From NCBI RefSeq assembly GCF_009600985.1, contig NZ_VDFP01000002.1:62001-126000 (forward strand): a DNA stretch of 64,000 nucleotides, given 5' to 3'. Origin of the DNA: Companilactobacillus halodurans (GTDB taxonomy: Bacteria > Bacillota > Bacilli > Lactobacillales > Lactobacillaceae). Positions 57,143-64,000 of this stretch are shown here, piece by piece; the stretch's first letter is position 1; every line of letters begins with the position of its first letter. The translations under genes were made by a program, and so were the position numbers. The notes under the pieces were generated by a model, which saw only the letters and a list, made by a program, of their open reading frames with translations, was not told where the DNA came from and searched no databases.

Positions 57143-58171
57143 ATGATTAGGAATATTATTCCAATAGAATGCTTAATAAAAGATTCTGTTAATAAAGGCG
57201 AAATACCTGGAGCTTCATATTCACTAATATCCTCGGATGAGATTGAAAACCATTATATTGGTTATAAGACTTTAGATACAACTGGAGAAGCTCTTAGACC
57301 AGATATGTTATATGATTTAGCATCATTAACTAAAGTCGTGGGAACAACGACTAGAATTTTCCAATTATTGGATAGTAAAACTATCTTGTTAAATGATCCA
57401 ATATCTAAATTCATTTCAGGTACATTATATCCAGATGTAACGGTGGAACAATTATTAATGCATAGTAGTGGATTGCCAGGTGATGTAGAAGGAAAACATT
57501 CAATGAATGAATCTCAGTTAATTTCCAAAATAAAGAATGAAAAATTAATTACAGAACCTGGTAGTGAAATTAGATATTCTGATCTTGGATACATATTACT
57601 TGGAAAAATTATTGAAAAAATTGACGGAGGACTTCAAAAAAGTTTTGAGAAAAATATTTTTGAGCCATTAAAAATGTTTCATACAATGTATAATCCCTTT
57701 CGTCTAAATCCTTCTAAAATCATTCCAACAGAGATTCAATCAAGTAGGGGTGGTGTCATTCAAGGAACTGTGAATGATTATAAAGCCTATTTAATGAATG
57801 GCATTAGTGGTCATGCTGGTTTGTTTTCTACACTTAATGACTTAAATAAATTTGTGATTATGTATTTAAATAATGGAATATATAATGGAAAACAAATTAT
57901 TCCAAATTCGGCTTTTGATTTGATTGAAAATAATTATCAAGATGGTAGAACGTTAGGATGGAAATCATGGACTTCTAATAATTTTTATTTATGGCATACA
58001 GGTTTTACTGGAACATCAATAGCCCTTGATTTAAAGAATAAACGAGGCTTCGTGTGTCTAACAAATAGAATTTACCCTGATAGAAGTAAAAAAGATTGGA
58101 TTAATACTAGAAGATTGGCAATTGGATTATTTTTTAATAAACAGGAAGCGATAATAAATGAACGTAATTAG
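57143..58171 (+). CDS. Serine hydrolase of the class C beta-lactamase fold, AmiE-like, no signal peptide
   Basis: A 342-residue protein with the serine hydrolase motifs S61-x-x-K64 (DLASLTK), Y145-S-D (RYSDLGY) and H285-T-G (HTGFTGTS). The stretch NGISGHAGLFST at about 219-230 and HTGFTGT are the marks of the branch containing Bacillus AmiE, the N-acetylmuramyl-L-alanine amidase. AmiE is secreted; this protein has no signal peptide and should act in the cytoplasm. It overlaps the dipeptide epimerase gene by 14 bases, which supports a peptide-releasing role on an imported muropeptide. Substrate is inferred. Confidence 0.82.
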   Translation: MIRNIIPIECLIKDSVNKGEIPGASYSLISSDEIENHYIGYKTLDTTGEALRPDMLYDLASLTKVVGTTTRIFQLLDSKTILLNDPISKFISGTLYPDVTVEQLLMHSSGLPGDVEGKHSMNESQLISKIKNEKLITEPGSEIRYSDLGYILLGKIIEKIDGGLQKSFEKNIFEPLKMFHTMYNPFRLNPSKIIPTEIQSSRGGVIQGTVNDYKAYLMNGISGHAGLFSTLNDLNKFVIMYLNNGIYNGKQIIPNSAFDLIENNYQDGRTLGWKSWTSNNFYLWHTGFTGTSIALDLKNKRGFVCLTNRIYPDRSKKDWINTRRLAIGLFFNKQEAIINERN

Positions 58172-59237
58172 TAAAATTAAGTGTGAGGTTATTCGTAAAA
58201 AATTAAAAAGTCCTTTTATAACTGCTCTTCATGAAGTAGACGAAATGCAAGCAGTAAAGGTCTATATTAAACTAAATAATGGTTTGATTGGCATCGGGAC
58301 AGCAACACCGAATGAGAAAGTAACAGGTGACACTTTAAAAAGCACTTATTGTATTATGGAGGATATTATAAAACCCCAATTGCTAAAAAAATCAATTGAC
58401 GAATGGAATAAACTATTATATTTATTACAAAACATAATTGCAAATAATACACCAGCTAAAGCCGCTTATGAAATTGCCTTGTATGATTTAAGAAGTAAGT
58501 TAGAAGGCGTATCTTTAACTTATATGCTCGGTAATGGGAAATATGAACCGATAACTACGGATTATACAATTAGCATTAAATCACATGATCAAGTTATAAG
58601 TGACGCTAAAAATAAAGTTAAAGAAGGATTTCATTTTCTAAAAATTAAACTAGGAAATGGTAATTTCAATAAGGATGTTCAAATACCAATGGATTTAGCA
58701 ATCGATTTGCCAAATGATGTCTCATTTAGAATTGACATAAATCAGGCTTGGACTGTAAAGGAGACTTTGTATGCAATAAAAGAATGGACTAAATTTGGTT
58801 TAAATATTGATTTTGTTGAACAACCGGTTAATAAATTGGATGTATATGGAATGAAATTGATTACAGAGAAATCTTCTTATAATATCATGGCTGATGAAAG
58901 TGTATTTAGCCCTAGTGATGCTTTGTTAATGATACGTAATCATGCATGTGATTTGATAAATATCAAACTTATGAAAACAGGCGGTATAAGCCAAGCCCAA
59001 AAGATAAACGATATAGCTGAAGCTTCAGGAATTAAGTGTATGATTGGCTGTATGATTGAATGTCCTGAAAGTATATCTGCAGCCATATCATTTGCTTCTT
59101 CAAATGAAAATGTAATATATGCAGATTTAGATTCTGTAAATATGATTGATGAAAAAGAAGACTTTGGCTTTAGTATTAATAAAGATAAATTAATACCCTC
59201 AAAAAAAATTGGATTAGGTGGTACCAATGAGAAATAG
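58158..59237 (+). CDS. Dipeptide epimerase (L-Ala-D/L-Glu epimerase-like, enolase superfamily)
   Basis: A 359-residue enolase-superfamily protein of the muconate-lactonising-enzyme subgroup. All catalytic and metal residues are present: K162-x-K164 (FLKIKLG), D193 (RIDINQ), E221 (VEQP), D246 (MADES), K270 (NIKLMKTGG). The D323-L-D325 pair matches the DxD motif that holds the dipeptide amino group in YkfB-type enzymes. At the site of YkfB Arg24, which reads the Glu side chain, this protein has H25 (FITALHEV), so specificity may not be Ala-Glu. Overlaps both neighbours. Confidence 0.88.
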   Translation: MNVISKIKCEVIRKKLKSPFITALHEVDEMQAVKVYIKLNNGLIGIGTATPNEKVTGDTLKSTYCIMEDIIKPQLLKKSIDEWNKLLYLLQNIIANNTPAKAAYEIALYDLRSKLEGVSLTYMLGNGKYEPITTDYTISIKSHDQVISDAKNKVKEGFHFLKIKLGNGNFNKDVQIPMDLAIDLPNDVSFRIDINQAWTVKETLYAIKEWTKFGLNIDFVEQPVNKLDVYGMKLITEKSSYNIMADESVFSPSDALLMIRNHACDLINIKLMKTGGISQAQKINDIAEASGIKCMIGCMIECPESISAAISFASSNENVIYADLDSVNMIDEKEDFGFSINKDKLIPSKKIGLGGTNEK

Positions 59238-59997
59238 TAATTATTTGGTAAAAGAAATTAATGATTTAAAAAGACCACGAGAAATTGATTATGCCATAAA
59301 AATTCAAAATTCTAATTCAAAAATTATCTTTGAATATAATAGTGATTTAACATTTAATGCTGCTAGTTTAATAAAAATCGTAATTGTTGATTATTTATTA
59401 AACAACAAGATAAATAAATCAAGTTTTTTTAATAAGGTACTGCCGATAACATCTCAGGATATTGTTGGTGGAGCCGGAGTACTTAGAGGATTGAGTATTG
59501 ATAAATTAAAGGTAAGAGATCTTATTTATCTTATGTTAAGTATTTCAGATAATACTGCTACTAATGTGTTATTAAAACAATTACAATTGCAAAATCTTTC
59601 TGAATGGTCAAAAAATAAATTTAAAAATATCAGAATTGAAAGATTTATGATGAATAATTCCGTCGAGAATAACATTATTAATTTAAAAGAATTTATGAAT
59701 GTTTGGACTGAAATATTGAATAGTAATGATGAATTAGGTTCAATTGTAAGAGATGCTCTTAGTCATTCACTAACAAGGAGTAAATTACCAGCTTTGATTT
59801 CTAAAAGTGGATTTATTGGTGAAATATATACTAAAACTGGAGAATTAACTCATGAGGAACATGATGTATCAAGGTTTGAATATGATGATGAATTTATTGA
59901 TTGTGCAGTTCTAACGCATTTTAATTATGAAAGTCAAAGAATAGATTGTATACGTTTTATTCAAGAAATTGGTCTTATTATAAGTGAAATTTTTTGA
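59227..59997 (+). CDS. Class A beta-lactamase-fold serine hydrolase, cytoplasmic
   Basis: A 256-residue protein with class A signature motifs: S47-x-x-K50 (AASLIK), S107-D-N109 (ISDNTATNVLL) and K203-T-G205 (YTKTGEL). I do not see a clear omega-loop Glu (E-x-x-L-N), and there is no signal peptide, so it is unlikely to be a resistance beta-lactamase. With the AmiE-like hydrolase and epimerase it is probably a cytoplasmic peptidase or amidase on D-amino-acid peptides. ATG 59227 follows AGGTGG and lies within the epimerase gene end; an in-frame GTG at 59218 touches that site. Confidence 0.82.
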   Translation: MRNSNYLVKEINDLKRPREIDYAIKIQNSNSKIIFEYNSDLTFNAASLIKIVIVDYLLNNKINKSSFFNKVLPITSQDIVGGAGVLRGLSIDKLKVRDLIYLMLSISDNTATNVLLKQLQLQNLSEWSKNKFKNIRIERFMMNNSVENNIINLKEFMNVWTEILNSNDELGSIVRDALSHSLTRSKLPALISKSGFIGEIYTKTGELTHEEHDVSRFEYDDEFIDCAVLTHFNYESQRIDCIRFIQEIGLIISEIF

Positions 59998-60002
59998 CCA
60001 AT

Positions 60003-60040
60003 AATAAAAGGCATTCCAATGATGGAATGCCTTTTATTAT
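60003..60040. terminator. Bidirectional terminator between the hydrolase gene and the SIS isomerase gene
   Basis: A perfect 16-bp stem, AATAAAAGGCATTCCA with TGGAATGCCTTTTATT, loop ATGA. Serves both converging units. Confidence 0.9.
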
Positions 60041-60045
60041 GTAAT

Positions 60046-60645
60046 TTATTTTGTACTTAACAATTTTTTTCCTAATGCTCCTCCTGGATGGAATGTAGCA
60101 AAATCGTCTTTTGAAAAACCTTTTAATTCTGACAATGTACAGGCAATTGCATCTCCTACAACTAATACTGCTGTGGAACTATTGGTAGGAGCTAAATTAA
60201 GCTTGTCAGCTTCTTTATTAACATGAATCGTAAGAGTTAAATCACATAATTTAGCTAATGTGGATTCCGGATTTCCTGTAAAGGCAATGGTCTTTGAACC
60301 AATAGTATTTAGTGATTTTATCGGAGCAATGATTTCTTTAGTTTCACCACTATTAGAAATTAGAATAACCGTGTCATTTTCTTCAATCATGCCAAGATCC
60401 CCGTGAACACTTTCAGTTGCATGAACAAAAAATGATGGAGTTCCTGTGCTTGAAAAAGTTGCTGCTAATTTTCTACCTATTAATCCGGATTTTCCAACTC
60501 CCATAAATATTAATTTTCCCTTTATATTTAAAAGTTCATCCACTATGGGGTCAAATTCGTTTTCGGATTTTTCATTAACATTGTTTAATGCTGCAATTTC
60601 TTCACCTATAAAATTATGTATTAATGATGAATATGAATTAGTCAT
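60046..60645 (-). CDS. SIS-domain sugar-phosphate isomerase, KdsD/GutQ-like without CBS domains
   Basis: A 199-residue single SIS domain. GVGKSGLIGRKLAATFSSTG (51-70), ESVHGDLGMI, LISNSGETKE and the C-terminal FHPGGALGKKLL are the motifs of arabinose-5-phosphate isomerases (KdsD/GutQ/KpsF). It lacks the C-terminal CBS pair of KdsD, as do many PTS-linked versions. Since Gram-positive lactobacilli do not make KDO, a catabolic keto/aldo-pentose or hexose-phosphate role is likelier. Start has AAGGAGG. Divergent from the ascorbate-class PTS operon. Confidence 0.87.
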   Translation of the reverse strand: MTNSYSSLIHNFIGEEIAALNNVNEKSENEFDPIVDELLNIKGKLIFMGVGKSGLIGRKLAATFSSTGTPSFFVHATESVHGDLGMIEENDTVILISNSGETKEIIAPIKSLNTIGSKTIAFTGNPESTLAKLCDLTLTIHVNKEADKLNLAPTNSSTAVLVVGDAIACTLSELKGFSKDDFATFHPGGALGKKLLSTK

Positions 60646-60751
60646 TATTGTTCCTCCTTAGTTGAGTATCTAAGGTTATTATTATTTCATAATGATTTTT
60701 AAACAATAACAATTGATTCCTATTTGTGTAAAGAAATCAACAAACATTAAA

Positions 60752-60765
60752 AGTAAGCGGTTTCA
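60752..60765. promoter_or_regulatory. CcpA-type cre box (SIS isomerase side)
   Basis: AGTAAGCGGTTTCA fits TGWAARCGNTWNCW at 13 of 14 (only the first base differs). About 107 bases before the minus-strand isomerase start. Confidence 0.65.
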
Positions 60766-60867
60766 TAAAATCTACTTGTCTACAGCAAGAGGAGTTTTGG
60801 AAGTAAAATGTTGATTTACAATTGTATTATTTGTTGAAGCAATAACAAAATATGATAGCAATAGCAA

Positions 60868-60881
60868 TTGAAGCGCTTACA
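60868..60881. promoter_or_regulatory. CcpA-type cre box before the ascorbate-class PTS
   Basis: On the minus strand TGTAAGCGCTTCAA fits the consensus at 13 of 14. It has the palindromic core AAGCGCTT and lies about 50 bases before the EIIA start codon. Confidence 0.65.
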
Positions 60882-60930
60882 TAAATAAACATATAATAAT
60901 TCATGTAAAAGAGATTAGGTGGTGTTGTCA

Positions 60931-61398
60931 ATGATTGAAAAAATTATAAAACAAGATTTGATAAAATTGCATGTTAAAGCTGATGATTGGAAAGATGCAA
61001 TAAGGTTATCGGCACAGCCATTATTAGATGATGATATTGTTACATCTAATTATGTAGATGAAATTATTAATTCCGTAAAAGAATATGGTCCATATTTTGT
61101 AATAGCACCACATGTAGCATTGGCACATGCACCTGGTAAAGCTGGGGCTAAAGAATTAGCAATGGGAATTACAGTTTTAGAACCCGCGATTAAATTCCAT
61201 AATGAGGATAATGATCCGGTTTCTTATGTATTCACATTGAGTGCACCTGATAATAATTCTCATCTCAAAGCAATGCAAGAATTGGTTGGTTTATTAACAG
61301 ATGAAAAATTTTATCAAGTATTATCTGATTCTAATGAATCCAGTGAGATTTTACAGTTTATTCAGGATTCGGTATTAAAAAATAAAGTCGAAAAATAA
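60931..61398 (+). CDS. PTS system EIIA, fructose/mannitol-ascorbate type (UlaC-like)
   Basis: A 155-residue EIIA of the PTS_IIA_2 fold. The phospho-accepting histidine is most likely H66 in VALAHAPGK, in the position of the LPHA motif of UlaC/FruA-type proteins; GITVLEPAIKFH and NSHLKAMQELVGLL are also conserved. I start at ATG 60931, 8 bases after AGGTGG; an in-frame GTG at 60919 overlaps that site. First gene of an A-B-C PTS operon with a pyruvate-type lyase and an aldolase. Confidence 0.9.
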   Translation: MIEKIIKQDLIKLHVKADDWKDAIRLSAQPLLDDDIVTSNYVDEIINSVKEYGPYFVIAPHVALAHAPGKAGAKELAMGITVLEPAIKFHNEDNDPVSYVFTLSAPDNNSHLKAMQELVGLLTDEKFYQVLSDSNESSEILQFIQDSVLKNKVEK

Positions 61399-61416
61399 AG
61401 AGAGGAAGTATTTATT

Positions 61417-61704
61417 ATGATTAAAGCTTTAGTAGCATGTCGTGCAGGAGTAGGTTCAAGTTTAATGTTAAAAATTAAGTTGAATGAAGTTATTGATGAA
61501 CATAAATTGCCTGTTCAAGTTGAACACTCATCTTTGGATGGATTACCAAGTTTTAATGGACCAATTGTTATTGCCTTGAGTGACGTGGCACAAGAATTAA
61601 AGGATCAGGGAATCGACAAGGTTGTCGTTGGTATCAAGAACATTCTTGATAAAGATGAGATTTATACAAAATTATCCGAAGCATTAAAGCAAGTACAATC
61701 TTAA
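61417..61704 (+). CDS. PTS system EIIB, ascorbate/galactitol type (UlaB-like)
   Basis: A 95-residue EIIB with the P-loop-like phosphocysteine motif ACRAGVGSSLM, C8 as the phosphorylated residue. Length and motif match UlaB. It follows EIIA by 18 bases with AGAGGAAG upstream. The sugar is set by the EIIC partner. Confidence 0.92.
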   Translation: MIKALVACRAGVGSSLMLKIKLNEVIDEHKLPVQVEHSSLDGLPSFNGPIVIALSDVAQELKDQGIDKVVVGIKNILDKDEIYTKLSEALKQVQS

Positions 61705-61743
61705 TTTTTTAAATATTACAAAATTTGAGGGGAGTAAATTAAT

Positions 61744-63003
61744 ATGCACTTTATAGTTAGTTTATTATCAAATCCCGCTATTCTATTGGCAATAGTTTCT
61801 TTTATAGGATTGGTGGCACAGCATAAAAAAGCAACAGATGTTTTAAAAGGAACATTTAGAACTGCTATCGGTTTTCTGATTTTTGGTGTCGGAGCTAGTA
61901 CCATGACAACGGCTCTTCAAAATTTTAACGTGATGTTTCAAAAAGGCTTTCATTTAACAGGTGTTATCGCTTCGCCTGAAGCAGCAACTGCTTTAGCACA
62001 AGGAAAATATGGATTCGTAGTTTCAGTTACTCTTATCGCTGGATTCATTATGAACCTTGTCTTTGCAAGAATTACACCATTTAAGAACGTATTCTTTACT
62101 GGTGGTCACAGTTTATTCTTTGCCTGTGTTTTAGCCTTAATTTTAAAGGCTCACGGTATTGGAAATACTTGGGCAATTATTGTTGGTGGAACAATCTTAG
62201 GATTTGTTTCTGCTGCTTTGCCTCAATTGTGTCAGCCATTTATGAGAAAAATTACTGGTGGAGATTTTCAGGCCATTGGTCACTTTAACATGATTGGTTA
62301 TGCTCTATCAGGTTTATTAGGCAATACATTTAGTAAACATAAGGATGAAACAACAGAAAATATTAAGTTCCCAGAATGGTTGTCATTTTTTAAAGACTTC
62401 CTAATGGGTGTAGCGGTCGTTATGATTGTAATCTTCTATATTGCTGCCCTAGCCGCTGGTAAAGTAGTTGTTACAAAATTGGCCGGAACAACTGATTGGC
62501 TAGTTTATCCAATGATTCAAGCTTTGACATTTACAGCTGGAATTTCAATATTGATGACAGGTGTTCGTATGTTTCTTGCTGAAATCACTGCAGCCTTTGT
62601 TGCAATTTCAGAGAAGTTTATTCCAGGATCACGTCCAGCTTTGGATGTACCAACAATTTTTCCATTTGCTCCAACAGCCGTTTTAGTTGGATTTTTAAGT
62701 TCATATGCAGCAGGATTGTTAGCAATTGTAGTTATGGTTTTACTCAAATTTCCGATTGTAATTATTCCAGCCGCTCATATTTGTTTCTTCTCAGGTGGCA
62801 CAGCAGGTATATTTGGTAACTCTACAGGTGGTTGGAGAGGAGCAATCCTTGGATCCTTTGTAGTTGGATTATTATTAGCGTTCTTACCAATATTACTTTA
62901 TCCAGAATTCTCATCATTAGGTATCACAGGTTCTACATTCCCTAACGTCGATTATAACGTTGTTGGATCATTATTAAATTGGTTCTTAGGAATCTTTCAT
63001 TAA
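61744..63003 (+). CDS. PTS system EIIC, ascorbate class (UlaA-like)
   Basis: A 419-residue permease of the UlaA family with roughly 10-11 hydrophobic helices. Starts with LLSNPAILLAIVSFIGLVAQ, then TAIGFLIFGVGA, FFTGGHSLFFACV, GFFAPTAVLVGF-like FPFAPTAVLVGF and CFFSGGTAGIFGNSTGG, all conserved in UlaA. The family carries L-ascorbate in E. coli, but with a DHDPS-type lyase and a KDPG-type aldolase following, a different sugar acid is as likely. Start ATG has GGGGAG upstream. Confidence 0.92.
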   Translation: MHFIVSLLSNPAILLAIVSFIGLVAQHKKATDVLKGTFRTAIGFLIFGVGASTMTTALQNFNVMFQKGFHLTGVIASPEAATALAQGKYGFVVSVTLIAGFIMNLVFARITPFKNVFFTGGHSLFFACVLALILKAHGIGNTWAIIVGGTILGFVSAALPQLCQPFMRKITGGDFQAIGHFNMIGYALSGLLGNTFSKHKDETTENIKFPEWLSFFKDFLMGVAVVMIVIFYIAALAAGKVVVTKLAGTTDWLVYPMIQALTFTAGISILMTGVRMFLAEITAAFVAISEKFIPGSRPALDVPTIFPFAPTAVLVGFLSSYAAGLLAIVVMVLLKFPIVIIPAAHICFFSGGTAGIFGNSTGGWRGAILGSFVVGLLLAFLPILLYPEFSSLGITGSTFPNVDYNVVGSLLNWFLGIFH

Positions 63004-63025
63004 TCATTAGAAAGGAGATTGTATT

Positions 63026-63925
63026 TTGGCAGATGTTTCAGGGATTATTGTTGCAATGGTTACACCATTGGATGATGAACAGAAAATTAGTTATTCAAAA
63101 ACAGATAAATTATTAAATAAACTTTTATCATATGATATAAATGGAATATTTATATTAGGAACAAATGGGGAAGCATATTCATTCACAGAAGATGAGAAAT
63201 ATGGTTTCGCAAAGCATGTCATTGATTATGTGGGTAATAAAACTCAAATTTTCGTTGGTACTGGTTTGAATAGTACTTCTGAAACTATTAGTTTTAGTCA
63301 AAAAATTTCTCAATTGCATCCTGATGCATTATCAGTTGTTACTCCATATTTTGTTCCAAATACACAGGATGAATTAATAAACCATTTTAATGATTTAGCT
63401 AATTCAGTAGATGTACCAATTATTCTTTATAATATGCCCGGTAAAACAGGAGTAAATATTGATCCCAAAACTGTCGCGGAATTATCTAAAAATCCGAATA
63501 TTGTTGGAGTAAAAGATAGTTCAGGTGACATTGAAAATATGCGTGGATACTTGAAGTTAAGGAATAATAATAATTTTGGAGTTTTATCAGGCTCTGACTC
63601 TAAAATCCTAGAATTATTGGAAGCGGGTGGTGATGGTGCAATCGCTGCTACAGCGAATCTCTTAACTCAAAATGATGTTAATATTTATAAATACTTTAAA
63701 GATGGAAATATAGAGAAGGCAAAAAAGAATCAACAGAATATTGAACCTCTAAGGAAAATTCTTCATACCGGAACTACACCATCATCTTTGAAAGCTTCTG
63801 TAACATTGAGTGGAATCGATGTTGGCTCAGCTAAAAAACCAGTTATTATGCCAGATAAAGAAGAATTAAAAGAAATAAATAAAATGATTGAATATTACAG
63901 AACTAATAAAATCATTGAGGGGTAG
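63026..63925 (+). CDS. DHDPS/N-acetylneuraminate lyase-family aldolase
   Basis: A 299-residue class I TIM-barrel lyase. The phosphate/carboxylate motif GTNGE is at 45-49 (DHDPS itself has GTTGE), Y135 lies in LYNMPGKTG and the Schiff-base lysine is K163 in VGVKDSSGD. The GTNGE form is seen in sugar-acid aldolases of this family. Not a lysine-pathway dapA by context: it lies between a sugar PTS and a KDPG aldolase. TTG start 63026 with AAGGAG 9-10 bases upstream. The real substrate is unknown. Confidence 0.87.
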   Translation: MADVSGIIVAMVTPLDDEQKISYSKTDKLLNKLLSYDINGIFILGTNGEAYSFTEDEKYGFAKHVIDYVGNKTQIFVGTGLNSTSETISFSQKISQLHPDALSVVTPYFVPNTQDELINHFNDLANSVDVPIILYNMPGKTGVNIDPKTVAELSKNPNIVGVKDSSGDIENMRGYLKLRNNNNFGVLSGSDSKILELLEAGGDGAIAATANLLTQNDVNIYKYFKDGNIEKAKKNQQNIEPLRKILHTGTTPSSLKASVTLSGIDVGSAKKPVIMPDKEELKEINKMIEYYRTNKIIEG

Positions 63926-63928
63926 TTT

Positions 63929-64000
63929 ATGAAAAAATTAGATTACATGAATAGAATTTACGATAGTGGTGCTTTAGCGGTAGTTCGAGCTGATACGAAA
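63929..64000 (+). CDS. KDPG/KHG aldolase, 3'-truncated by window edge
   Basis: Only the first 24 codons are visible, beginning MKKLDYMNRIYDSG and containing ALAVVRADTK, which is the N-terminal strand of bifunctional 2-keto-3-deoxy-6-phosphogluconate / 4-hydroxy-2-oxoglutarate aldolases from Gram-positive bacteria. The ATG has TTGAGGGG about 8 bases upstream and follows the upstream lyase by 3 bases, so it belongs to the same operon. The rest lies beyond the window. Confidence 0.7.
   Translation, partial: MKKLDYMNRIYDSGALAVVRADTK

Noticed and set aside
58940-59227. 95-codon frame antisense to the epimerase gene
   Set aside because: No ribosome site; falls within a gene with complete catalytic motifs.
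59227-59997. Calling the class-A-fold protein an antibiotic-resistance beta-lactamase
   Set aside because: No signal peptide, no visible omega-loop Glu, and the operon context is peptide or sugar catabolism.
63026-63925. Assignment of the DHDPS-family gene as lysine-pathway dapA
   Set aside because: GTNGE in place of GTTGE and position between a sugar PTS and a KDPG-type aldolase point to a catabolic lyase.
1-64000. Prophage, insertion sequence or integrase genes
   Set aside because: No transposase, integrase or phage structural motif was found on either strand; the island after tRNA-Ser has no visible integrase in this window.

Overview
The window looks like a low-GC Firmicute chromosome of the family Lactobacillaceae. 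Reasons: AT-rich coding sequence, strong AGGAGG-type ribosome binding sites, frequent TTG starts, a Gram-positive PolC, a CIRCE-controlled hrcA-grpE-dnaK-dnaJ cluster, a class A-type sortase and several PTS systems. A Companilactobacillus-like genome is my best guess, but that is inference from gene content and from the Asn-rich IF2; no 16S or other marker is present.

Region 1 (1-4.3 kb) is the tail of the purine operon (purM partial, purN, purH, purD), closed by a bidirectional terminator shared with a convergent plsC. Region 2 (5.0-34 kb) is a long housekeeping stretch: a tRNA methyltransferase/GIY-YIG pair, rpsB-tsf with a structured leader, pyrH-frr-uppS-cdsA-rseP-proS-polC, then rimP-nusA-ylxR-ylxQ-infB, rbfA, truB-ribF, the heat-shock operon hrcA-grpE-dnaK-dnaJ and lepA. 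An unexplained gap of about 330 nt separates rbfA from truB.

Region 3 (34-45.4 kb) mixes redox and accessory genes (a glutathione-reductase-like flavoprotein lacking the usual catalytic His, an AraC/MFS/esterase group with two tandem catabolite boxes, an HxlR regulator beside a quinone-oxidoreductase-like MDR enzyme) with galE, a sortase, recJ, apt and tRNA-Ser(CGA).

Region 4 (45.4-64 kb) is a carbohydrate-use island with more AT-rich genes and CcpA-type boxes at several promoters. Its modules are: (a) LacI regulator divergent from a Gfo/Idh dehydrogenase, a GRP-type sugar transporter and a TIM-barrel isomerase; (b) a lipoprotein and a SHOCT-domain membrane protein; (c) GntR plus GH29 alpha-L-fucosidase divergent from a complete mannose-class PTS and a UPF0309 SIS protein, a layout like the alfRB/alfEFG fucosyl-GlcNAc locus of Lactobacillus casei; (d) three tightly overlapping genes for an AmiE-like serine hydrolase, a dipeptide epimerase and a class-A-beta-lactamase-fold hydrolase, all without signal peptides, which reads as an intracellular muropeptide or D-amino-acid-dipeptide module; (e) a KdsD-like SIS isomerase divergent from an ascorbate-class PTS, a DHDPS/NAL-family lyase and the start of a KDPG/KHG aldolase, which runs off the window.

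The most interesting unit is modules (c)-(e) together: uptake by PTS, removal of fucose, cleavage and epimerisation of peptides, and aldolase-type sugar-acid breakdown. They sit next to each other, with catabolite boxes at the (c) and (e) regulatory regions. The joint function is an inference; the individual family assignments are read from motifs. No prophage, insertion sequence or CRISPR array was seen.
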